This document shows positions 33,401 to 45,400 of a stretch of DNA of 64,000 bases, piece after piece. The stretch covers positions 25,507,757 to 25,571,756 of the forward strand of contig OX465104.1 in NCBI GenBank assembly GCA_949987565.1, written 5' to 3'. The translations under genes were made by a program, and so were the position numbers. Within the stretch, counting starts at the first letter, position 1, and every line of letters starts with the position of its first letter. The stretch comes from Luidia sarsii. Taxonomy: Eukaryota > Echinodermata > Asteroidea > Paxillosida > Luidiidae. The notes beneath the pieces are model-generated. The model saw only the letters and a program-made list of their open reading frames with translations, ran no database searches and was not told where the DNA came from.

Positions 33401-36400
33401 TGGGGTAGGGATTAGTGAGAGTAGGGGGAAAGATCAAAGAGAAGGGCAAGGAGTAGGGTAGGGATTAGTGACAAGAGGGGGAAAGATCAAAGAGAGAAGT
33501 GTGAAGGACTGAACACATAAGAAGGATTATCAGAAAGCTGCATGGTGTTAGGCATTACCCTCCTGGATGTTGAGACCATGTGGTTGAATAGTCTGAAGAC
33601 GCTTCATCCACATTTTCTCACGGCTAAGACGGACAGCATTACTACGGTGACCAAGTGACCAAGTGATTCTATGCCCAGTACACTCATATCTGATATCGAA
33701 GTGGTATATTAAAGTGGTATTTACTGTAAGGTTAGTGTACTAGTTGAGCAAGTTGTGCTAGGTTATTGTAAGTGGCTAGTTGATTTGGTTGCTTTTTATT
33801 GATTGTTGTGGATTTCTGTGTGATTGCTCGCAAATGATTCTATTCAATTCTATTTTATTATGGTTGTTTTGATAAGATAAACCAAGATGGTTATGACAAC
33901 AAGTCACAATTTTGTCCAAATAAATGCTATTTTAATCCTGATTCCAAAACCATTGTTTGGGGTCGCATTCACACAGGCAAAAAAATCAAGATGCAAAAAT
34001 GTTGGTGGCCAAATACAGTTGTGGTCAAATGATGGGTGTGTCCTTAAGGGTGGCCCAAGCAGAGAGACGGCACTTCCTGTCAGTCAGAGCACGAGGGGTG
34101 CGTTGTGGGATTAACAGAAACTATTTAAAAGTATCTCCTCTCTCTGCTCTCTAAATAAAGGATTTATTCGCTTTATAATAACTGTTGATTTATTGGCATT
34201 CCCTGTCCTGCGACACTTTTAAAGCATTCCTATGAAAATGATAAAGGCTACATCTGATGATAAAGGCATATCTGTTGATATGGGTGGTTGATATGTTCAG
34301 TCCATGCTTCAGTGCAGATGTGCTGTCACCAACAGCCACAGCCATAGCCATAGTTATTCATCTTAAAGCCATTCATCCTTAGAAAAATCAAACTATTCTG
34401 AAAAAGAGGGTACCGCCAACGCGATTTACAAATGCACTGGCCAGGATGGGCCAAGCTAGCCTGTGCCTCCCCTTCCCCTGCACACAAACCCACCTTGTGA
34501 CATAGTCTATGATGGGGTTACGAGGCTTGACCAGGCTGTTGTACAGGACGTTGTACTTCTCATCGATCACGGACACCCTGGTAAGCTCACTGCCGTTCTT
34601 TGTCACGCACTGGAGTATACAAAAGCAAGCACAGGGACAATTGAATGCCTATTGTTTCATTTCAGTCAAGACAATGCTTTAATATAACTCTAAGCTGTTT
34701 TTAATTTAGTCTATGGACTGCTATAAACAGTCAAATAAACCAGAAATAATAACCTATAATTATTGAGCACAGAATGCACAACGTTTCGCTGGTAGTGTGC
34801 TCTGTACGGTCAAGCTTCCATGTGTGCTGCACACACAGCAGTCTGGGTTCTATAAGTGCGCGCTGTGCTAAGGTGCGCGCTGTGCTAAGGTGCGCGCTGT
34901 GCTAAGGTGCGCGCTGTGCTAAGGTGCGCGCTGTGCTAAGGTGCGCGCTGTGCTAAGGTGCGCGCTGTGCTAAGGTGCGCGCTGTGCTAGGTGCGCGCTG
35001 TGCTAAGGTGCGCGCTGTGCTAGGTGCGCGCTGTGCTAAGGTGCGCGCTGTGCTAAGGTGCGCGCTGTGCTAGGTGCGCGCTGTGCTAAGGTGCGCGCTG
35101 TGCTAAGGTGCGCGCTGTGCTAAGGGCCGCGTGCCGGCTGGCAGTGCGATCTGCCCAACTATCCCGTCGGCCAAAATGAGAGCACAGCAATCTGAATTGC
35201 CGTCTTTGCTGACGTGAATTTCCAGCCCTGTTTTAGAAGCAATCATTTATTGTCGAATTGAAAGTATAATTCTTGAAAAAATGCACATAAAACACGATAA
35301 AGATATAAATAATTATGTAAGTTAGATGCAGTTCTAATGTGAAATTAGTGCCGGTCGGAAGCATTGTTTTTCACCAGGAGTGGTGGACGGAAATTACCCG
35401 TGCTGGTCGGCCCCGTCCACCGCCGACCAGCATAGCTATAACACTGTGTGGGTTCTCCATCCCTGATGGCTGAAATCAACTGCACGGCATTGCATCCAAC
35501 CCCTAGCCATTTGGTCACTTGCTAGTGATGATTAGTACCATAGACATATAGAACCTTAAGACCGTCAATAGAGGGCACCAGACTGAAATGGAGGCTGCCA
35601 TCTTTGCACAAGTATCGGTGGAAGTGGAGCACTGCTATGCACACACGTAGAAAAACCACGTCCGTGCATGAGTGTCACCACGAAGCATCAAGGAACAACT
35701 GGCAAATTTGAACGCGCGTCACTTAACATTCCATACAAATGTGTGGCAGTGCTTGGTTAGTTTACTTCCGCCCATACTTTAAACACTACTTGGGTCCCTC
35801 GTGGCTTTACAGTATCCTGACATCTTTTCTTTTTTTCATTCATTCATTCATTTATTTTTCACAGTAGAGAATCACTCTAAGCTTATACATTTCTGTTTAT
35901 AAAATATATAATATACTGTGAATGCACCCACGAAGAAGCAGAGCTTATAAGTGTGGGCCCTTGTACAGATATAGGAATACTTAATTATAGGTTACACATT
36001 AGAACACAATAGGTTACAAAACACTAAACAAATACAAGACTACCACAGAGACAAGACATAATATAAATTTAAATAAGTCAAAGGAGAAGATAATTGTTTT
36101 CACAGATGAAATGTTCAGTTAAGTTCCACAAGGCAGGACCTTGCAATTATTGATAGTTATTAGTAATTCATTTATACGCACAAAGAACAAACCAAAAACA
36201 CAAAACGGAGATAAGTCGATTCCATGCTTATTGATTGTAATCATTCAATATAATCCTTTTGAAGTTCCGTTTGAAGGTTTGTAAACTTTTGGAGGCTTTC
36301 AAATTCTGATTCAAAGTGTTCCATAGTTTTGGTCCTTCATAACTGATTGTTCTTTTAGCCATGTCTAATAGACACCTGCAAATGGCTAGCAAACAAGAAG

Positions 36401-39400
36401 AAATCTCTTAAAGTTGGAAAGTGGAAATCAGCGTCCGAATTGTGCCAGGTTTTACTCTCTTGTACCCATAGTATACCCTTATCGATTTATTTCACAGAAA
36501 TATATTGTTCCGATTGTTTTAGCGAGATTTGAAAATGATGCATTGTTCAACAACCCCCGTATGGCGGTCATCGGCGCTGAAAAACCCCCCGGCGCGAAGT
36601 GGTTAAAGGTGGAAAGTGGAAATCAGCTCACCATCTCACAGTCCACGCTGATCAGAGGGCTGGAGTCAGTGACTGCCGCGCCGTGCTTGGTGTGAACATA
36701 GGCGGGGTCGTCTGCGTCGGGATACCGCCACATGGCCTTCTCTTCGTCCTTCAGCAGATAGTGGGTCCTCTTCGGCACGGCCGTTGAGGAGACAGTGGCT
36801 GGTATTTTCGCCGGGGGCACTGCGGCCGGACGAAGAATAAAGGTCAGCGATGAAGAGGAGTGATATTGGATGCAGCTCTATTATGTGATCTTACTGACAC
36901 AACTAGAATAGTCACGGCTTACTACGGCCAAATCATTAACAGTCAACAAACTGACAAATTGGCAAAGAAAACTTTGACTGGACCGGGACTTGAACCCGAG
37001 ACCTCTGGATTAATGTATCAGTGCTATCCCATCTGAGCTATACAGCCCTTAGATGGTGCCCTTCCTTAATAGTCAACTAGTCTTTGCGGGGGTGGGGGTA
37101 CCAGTCAGAAGCAATTCAACCATTAACTGCCGTATATCTCCAGGGATCTCACCCCCACTTTCATTCAGATGCAAACAACTTATTGTTGTAAACCTGGTTA
37201 CGGCAGCTCGATGATCACACAAAGTTCCCAGCGCGTTGGTGTTACATCCCAACAACTCTGGGACTACATGCGTAATCACTACCACATTAGCATGTGGCTA
37301 GAACACTTGAATGTTAAATTAAGGGGGGGTCAGGTTCAAGTCCCGGTCCAGCCAAATTTACTTTGCTAATTTTCTCAGGCCTGAGATGCCCTTAGAGGAG
37401 CTGATTCGGGTCTTTACCTGAAGTTAAAACAAAAACTGTTGCAAACTGCTCAGTGACTAAACTGACCTGCAATACATGAATCTGAAAAGTTAGGGGGCCT
37501 GACGTTTGGATCCTAGCAGGACCTTTCTCAAAGGACCTTTCACCATTGAGAAAGGTCCTGCTAGGATCAAAACGTCAGGCTCTTTTGAGAATCTGGTTTT
37601 TACTTGTCTGAGCGGATTGGCCTGCCTGCCTGGCAAAGTACGCTTGCTTCCTCAGCATCTTCCTGCTGATGGCTATCTGAAGTAGCTGGTTGACCAGGGA
37701 GTCTTTCTGCTGGAATTGACGGATCTCACCAGTCTGGAAAGAAAAAAAATTATTTTAAAAAAGTATATAACCGAAGGGAAAATAATTAAAATCCTAAACA
37801 AGAAAAGGGAAAATTGACTGGGAACTTTTAAACAATTTCAAACATGGCAAAGAAAACTTTGGACTGGACCAGGCCTTGAACCCAAGACATCTGGGTATGT
37901 GTACCAGTGTTCTTACCATCTGAGCTATCTCGCCCAGCTACCATTACCAAATAGTTAACTAGTCATTGGCGGGGTAGGAGCGGCAGTCAGAAGCATGTAC
38001 AAAACTTAATAAAGGCATAGTGAAACCCAACTGAACTCAATCCAAACCCAACCTGCCCAGTCAGCCAACCCAGCCCAACCCAGCACAGCCCAGCCTAGCC
38101 CAGCCCACCCCAACCCACTCCAGCTCAGTCCTCCCATCCCACCCCAACCAAGCATAGCCCACCCCAACCCAACCCAGCCCAGCCCACCCCAACAACAGCT
38201 CAGCCAAGGTCACCCTGGCCCAACCCAGCACAACCCAGCCTAGCCCACCCCAACCCGGTCCAACCCAGTCCAGCCCCTCCCAACCCACCCCAACCACAGC
38301 TCAGCCCAGCACAGCTCAGCCCAGCCAAGCCCACCCCAACCCAGTCCAGCTCAGCCCAGCCTAGCCCAGCCCAATCCAGCCCACCCTAACCCAGCAAACC
38401 CCAGTCCAGCCCACCCCAACCCAGTCCAGCTCAGCCCTCCCATCCCACCCCAACCCAGCCTAGCCCATCCCCAACCCAACCCAGCCCAGCCCACCCCAAC
38501 AACAGCTCAGCCAAGGCCACCCTAGCCCAACCCAGCACAACCCAGCCCAGCCCACCCCAACCCGGTCCAACCCAGTCCAGCCCCTCCCAACCCACCCCAA
38601 CCACAGCTCAGCCCAGCACAGCTCAGCCCAGCACAGCCCACCCCAACCCAGTCCAGCTCAGCCCAGCCCAGCACAGCCCAAGCCAGCCTGGCCCAACCTA
38701 ACCCGGCCAAGTCTAATAAAGCCGACACCAGGCCGGCCAAACCCAGCCCGACCCATCCCATCCTAACCTAGCCCCTCAAAGGCGCATGTTCCCTGCTGCA
38801 CTTCAGAGTGACTGCAATTTCTCACCAAGTCGTAGTGGGAGGTGAGGTGGGTGAAGCAGTCACGGTTGTCTTGGAAACACCGGTCGGACATGCCGTTCAG
38901 GACCAGCACAACAACCTTGGAGATGATGACGGGACGAACCAGCTTGCAGAAACTAGAAAAGTACCAAAGGCAGTCACATTCTATGTCATAAGACATCCCA
39001 TCGTAGAATTTGCAACATCGCCCAAAACAAGGCTATAAAGCCACTCAAGGTTAAGAGTCGAGGAAAGGAGATAGGAATTGACATTCCTCTTAAAAAGGCG
39101 AGGTCATACGAAGGTGGGACACAAGAACGAAAATGCAAAAACACATGCACATGACATGCATGTTGACAATACGTTGACTTTTGATGCCATTCACTCGGAA
39201 AGGACTTTCAGTCGATGCCTCACACTATGAACATCTAAACCGTGAAAAAGGGGTGAAAGTGTCATTTCGCCGTGAAACTATGATAAGATTATGATAAGAT
39301 TTGACGGTTTGCATGGTGGAAATACCACGCAGGAGGTTTGCGGTGACACTATTTACATCATCTCTTAAGAGAAGGAGTAAGATAAGATTTGAAGGTTCGC

Positions 39401-42400
39401 ACGGTGGAAATACCAAGTAGGAGGTTTGCAGTGACACCATGTACATCATCTCTTAAGAGAAGGAGTAAGATAAGATTTGAAGGTTCGCACGGTGGAAATA
39501 CCAAGTAGGAGGTTCGCGGTGACACCATTTACATCATTTCTTAAGAGAAGGAGTATGATAAGATTTGAAGGTTTGCATGGTGGAAATACCAAGTAGGAGG
39601 TTTGCGGGGACACCATGTACATCATATGTTAAGAGAAAGAGTATAATAACACTATGAACATCTAAACCGTGAAAAAGGGGTGAAAATGTCATTTCGCCGT
39701 GAAACTAAAAAGTCACTGTGATTTCACGGTACATTTTACAGTGAATTCACCGTGAAAATAATCGCCTCTCTGACCTGATAAGGACATCTTCAGGTCACTA
39801 AAGAGACCGTGGAAAAAAACGTAAATATGTTGGGTGGCAAGCTCCAGCCTTGAGGGATGGCTAATTCAATTACCAGTAGGGACCACCACCCCCATAGAGG
39901 TAATGTATGGTGTCGTTGTACATGTCACTCCCAGATACTTCTAAATTGCCTCTAGCCATTCACCACCAGGAATGTGGCCTTGTGGAGACCACTGGTGAAA
40001 ACACCGTGAAAATGACTTGGCTAACTGTGTGCCATGAAATAGGGGTGAAAACACGGTGAATTTTCTTTTCAACGCTAAATGACATTTTTACCCCATTTTC
40101 ACGGTTTAGATGTTCATAGTGTCATTATGCTATCTTAGGTCTCATGTGTGTCAGCTCTTCCTAAAGTGAACGGACTAGAAGCAGCTCTATGACACTGGTC
40201 CTCTTGTGGGACTGGAGTTCCGTACAGCATGACCCATGTGTGTGAGCTTTGGCCAGCCGCTCACCTGACTTTGTTTTTGTTGGCTGCGTTGCCCATGGTG
40301 GCATATTGGATGACGTCCTGTAGGTCCTGCATTTCCACCGGCTTGAAGGCGGCTCTCTCATCCTCGTCATTGGTGAAGTTGTCAATGAGAAACATCTTGG
40401 GTTGTTGCTGTGTATTAACAATTTAATCAGATAAAATAGGCCTATCATGTCCATTTTAAAACAAGACAAGGAAGGTGATATACAAAAATGTTGCAAACTG
40501 CTTACTGACTAAAATCACCAAAATGTAAATCTTAAAATTGAGTGGGCCTGACGTTTCGATCCTAGCAGGATCAAAGACAAGGAAGTTAAAAATAAGGAGT
40601 TCCGGAAATTCATATGAAAGTCAAACCAAGATCTCACCATTTTCAGCTTCTTCACGGATATCCTCTCCTTCCACTCCTGCTTCTGTTTCTCTTTGGTCTC
40701 CTCGTCCACATCCTCACGCCTCTTCTCCTCGCCTCCCTCATTCCTCGCCTCGGCCGTGGCCTCCTCCCCCGCGGGGGCGTCACCCGCATCTCCGCCCTAC
40801 CACCGGGAAAGAGGGCATCAAAGGTTAGAGGTCGTGACCTTGGTCTCGCTGACTTCTAGCGTCCGGTGAGCAACAAGCGTTGGGACATACATACCCGTCA
40901 GTAAATATGAAACTTGATTCCTTGTTTTAGAAACTAGCAAAATTGCTTTGTGGGCAGTTTGCGCTGACAATCATGGAAGTCCTCTCTTACGAGGTAAGAG
41001 TATGTCTCTGAGAAGAGCCAGTAACTTGGCTACGATTTTCCTACAAACTGCCTGGAAACTTTGGTCTCAAAAGTCAACCATTGAATTCATACAGTGGAAC
41101 CTCACCATAACGAATATCCTGGGATCCATGAAAATTCAACGAAAATTGTTTGGTATAGTGGTCGTTCGTTATACGGTAGCAGTTGCAGCCATATATTTGG
41201 TACACAAAAATCGGGAGCCAAAGGGCATGTTCATTATAGCCGAATGTTTGGTATTTCGGCGTTTGTTATAGCGACGTCCCACTGTATTTGCTTTGTCTAC
41301 TTCTAAACAATGCAGCAGGTTCCATTCAAGGAATTGATAAGGTTTAACTCACCTTTTCTTTTCGTTTCTTGCGTTTCCGTTTCTCTTTAGAGTCCTCAAC
41401 GATGTCGTCCACAATTTGGTCATCTGCTTTCTACAAAAGATGAGAAGGGGCCAGGTTATTGCGATAATTTTCTGAAATCTGCCACATACAATAATAGTGA
41501 TTAATAGATTGAACAATGTGATACAAATCTCAAGACCTTGGAGGTTTTGGAACTCCAAAACTCAAAAAAAACTTTGACTGGACCAGGATTTGAACCCGAG
41601 ACCTCTGGTTTTGCGTACCAGTGATCTTACAATCTGAGCTATCCACCAGCCCTCAGATGGCAACCTTCCAAAAAAGTCAGCTAGTCTTTGCTGGGGTGGG
41701 GGCAAAAGTCAGAAGCAATTCAACCATTATCTGCCGAATATCTCCAGGGATCACAGCCCCGCTTTCATTCAGATGCAAACAACCAATTGTTGTAAACCTG
41801 GCTACAGCAACTCGGGGATGTGTTTGTACAGTTGGAAAAATTATGTATTTGTATTATGTATTTGTATTCTAATCCCCAAGTTTTGCATTACCTCTATTCT
41901 CTTTCGACCACAATCTTAAGCAGTTTCTAATCAAATCTCGCAATGTTTAGTTCTGCTGTTTGGATAATCTCTCGCACGCAGGGTTTTACTTGCCTCTTTC
42001 TTGCGTTTGTGCTTGTGTCTCCTTTCCTTGTGGTCATCTCCCAATTCTGCTGAGTCACCGTTTGTCTGATGTGCCTGCTCACAGCCTTCCTCCAAGGACT
42101 CCTTCTTCAAAGAAGAATGAGGGGATGTTTGACTGGATTGGGATTTGAACCATGGCCTCTAGTTTAAAGCCCCTACATAGCAGTGGTCGAGGTCGAAGAA
42201 TAGCATCCATACGTTGTCTGATCCAACATATGCATGAAATAGCACACCTGTGAAAATGTCAGCTCAATCCGCCAACCGAGTCTCGAAAAAATCGTGAAAA
42301 CTGCTTCATGTTTTGAGAAAATGCAGCATTCAATGCCGTACTGTTCCGAAAAATAGTTTCATGTAAATCTGTTAACATTTTCTGCTCTTCGATCTTACCA

Positions 42401-45400
42401 ATGCTGTGTAGGGGCTTTAAGGTACCAACGCTCCTACCACCCTCATAGAGCCGCTTAAACACAAAAATTTGCTTAAGCACAAAAAGTCACGATTCTAGGA
42501 TCACTTTGTCAACCCCCATTTCACTATTGTTTTACACTAAGTAAAGAAGAGTGAACATTCAACTCAAAAAAGCAATTGACATCATATGGCAATGTGGTCA
42601 TTAATCCTATTTACAGAAGCGAGGCTTTTCCTGCTTAGCAGATTTTCACGCCTAAGTGGCTCTAAGGCATAGGGCCCTGAGCTATCCATCAACCAGCCTG
42701 TAGGTGACAGGGCAGACTTCTTAAATAGTCAGCTATAACCATATTTTTTGGACAGCACAATTTGTACTGCATCAATGTTGCAAACTTACTCACCCCTTTC
42801 TTGTGCTTATGCTTTTTCCTTTTCTTCTTGGGATCTTCTTCAAGGTCGGCAGAGTTGTCTTGGGGTTCGGGCGCTGAGCTACCAGAAATATCCGCCTTCA
42901 AAGAGTAACAGAACTGGAAGATTTATTTCAGGATTCAAATTCATAAAGTGATCGCTGGCAAGTCGGTTTATGTCAGAAATGCTCAAACATTTGATCAAAC
43001 TTGGATTTTACTAATTCTGCAACCCCTAAAAACCATCGTTCGACCATGGCCACCCTTAGTCTGCTCTATAGATACTTTCATGGAAAGTATTTCTCCGGTC
43101 TGGCTGACTTGGTCCCCCCAGGTCAGATGTTTAAGCGAGCAACCAGGCTGTTTGCCTCCTCTCACCTCTCAACTCCTCTCTCGCAATATGTCTCTTCCAA
43201 GATGTCGAGCAAGGAGGTATCAGAAAAGCTTCTTCCAACGTTCTGCTTCTCTCTGGAATTCCCTTCCTAGTTAATGTTTCCCACCTTTTCATGATCTGGA
43301 CCTTTTTATGAGAAATCTCAATTCCTATCTCCAGCTTTCCTGAGTTTCTCCCTATCTCCTTCCTTCCTTAGCCCTTAACCTTGAGTGGCTATAAAGCCTT
43401 CTTTTGGGCAAATTTACATCAATTTAAAAAATAAAACAAAAATTACCTCTTCCTTGTGTTTGTGCTTTTTCCTTTTATGTCTGTGCCCCTGTTCAAGCTC
43501 GGCAGAGTCATCCACAGCTTCAACAATTGGCTCTTGAACCTCAACCTTTAGAGGAAGAAAAACATTAGAAGGTGGATCACAATTCAAGGAATGGTATTTA
43601 AAGCACTTTATAATTAAATTAGCACTAAATGAAATGATCAGAAGTCAATCAGTCTTGTTTCTGGTTCACTTCTGGTTTACCCAGGTCACTACAGGTTGAC
43701 CCGGGTCACTTCTGGTTGATCCGGGTCACTTCTGGTTGACTTGGTTCACTTCTGGTTTACCCAGGTCACTACAGGTTGACCTGGGTCACTTCTGGTTGAT
43801 CCAGGTCACTACAGGTTGACCCAGGTAACTTCTGGTTGATCCAGGTCGCTACAGGTTGACCCGGGTCACTTCTGGTTGATCCAGGTCACTTCTGGTTGAC
43901 CTGGTTCACTTCTGGTTTACCCAGGTCACTACAGGTCGACCCAGGTCACTTCTGGTTGATCCGGATCACTACAGGTTGACCCGGGTCACTTCTTGTTGAT
44001 CCAGGTCACTACAGGTAATAACAGAACTTTTGTTGCTGCCCTACGTGCCACTAGGCATAATGGGCAGTAAGTAAGCAAGCAAGCAAGTCCACAAGATAGT
44101 TATGTACTAATTCTACCACACATCGAGGACTGCATTGACTCTACCTCTTTGGAGTGTTTATGCTTTTTCCTTTTCCGTTTCTTCGCATCCTCAAGTTCAG
44201 CAGGGTCACGCCCAGCTTCAACGACCGGCTCTGCATCTTCCAACTTTAAAAGAAACATACCAAAATAGGACGGCGGATAGGAAGTAAGGAATGATTTTAA
44301 AAATTAGTTTGACACAATGCTGATAAACAAGATTGAATCAGATTTAATCGGCCAAAATTGGAGAAGTCAAACAAATCAATGAAAAACTGACTGGGAGATC
44401 TTCAACAAATTTAAAAAATGGCAAAGAAAACTTTGATTTGATTTGTGCCAGCGCTGATCACGTCTGAGCTATCCAGCCCTTAGATGATGGCCTCCCAGAT
44501 AGTCAACTAGTCTTTGCAGGGGTGGGGGTGACAGCCACAATTCGTTGAAAGCGGGGGCGTGATCCCTGGAGATATACGGCAGGTAATGGTTGAATTGCTT
44601 CTGGCGCACCCACCCCGGCAAAGACTAGTTGACTATTAGGGAAGGCCACCATCTAAGGGCTGGATAGCTCAGATGGTAAGAGCGCTGGTACGCAAAACAA
44701 AGGGTCTTAGGTTCAGATCCCAGTCCAGTCAAAGTTTTCTTTGTCATTTTTTTTCAAAATTGGAGAAGATGGTTGAAATACAATCAGATCTAAATACACG
44801 TCAATCAGGTATTCCTGAAAATTTGAACATTTTCTTTGCCATTTTCCAGAATTGTGAGGTTGCGAGGTTATTTTCATTGTATTTGTTTGAAGATGTTTCT
44901 GAACTGATTTGTCATCCCAGAAAGGCTCTGTATTTACTTTTGCCTCTGTCTTGTGTTTGTGCTTCTTCTTCTTCGTCTCCTTGTGGTTTTCCTGGAGCTC
45001 ACAGACGCTGGTTTCCATCACTGACTCCACTTCCCCAATCTTCTGCAGAATATGAAAGGTTAAAAACAGAACATTACACCCCTTCTCATGACAATAGGGG
45101 TCAAAGTTTGCGGGCAGAAAACAGCAAAAGGAAACATGACTTTGAAAAAGGACCTTTTAGGTCTTAAATAAGACTTAAGGCTTTGCGTGGTGGGTGAATC
45201 AATATAGGAAGGTTTGCGGTGACACCATGTATCAGGTCTCTTAGAGGAAGAGGTTTGGTTCTGAAAAGAACCTGAGTGGTAACTCGACGTTTCGACCAGT
45301 ATGCTCTGATGACGACCAGAGTATACTGGTCGAAAGGTCGAGTTACCACTCAGGTTCTTTTCAGAACCAAACCTCTTCCTTTTAGGTCTTGTAGGTCTTG

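Larger units (their letters stand above)
45180..45400. mobile_element. Fold-back element with two histone-type hairpins
   Basis: Arms of about 70 bp are inverted about a centre near 45,312. Each arm carries, in element order, CGAAACGTCGAGTTACC (one arm CGAAAGGTC), the hairpin GGTTCTTTTCAGAACC and CAAACCTCTTCC. The left arm continues on the minus strand into ACATGGTGTCACCGCAAACC, matching the satellite unit. It lies in REXO5-like intron 2. Confidence 0.88.

Noticed and set aside
44660..44735. A tRNA gene in the copies with GGATAGCTCAGATGG and GGTTCAGATCC
   Set aside because: The acceptor and anticodon stems do not pair well, and the sequence recurs as a dispersed repeat with decay in every copy.
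45307..45345. Possible hammerhead ribozyme (CTGATGA, stem, GAAA) in the fold-back elements
   Set aside because: An extra base between CTGATGA and the stem, repeated in each copy (CTGATGAC, CTGATGAA), breaks the catalytic core geometry, and no third stem with a cleavage triplet is visible. A descriptor search allowing this insertion could reopen it.
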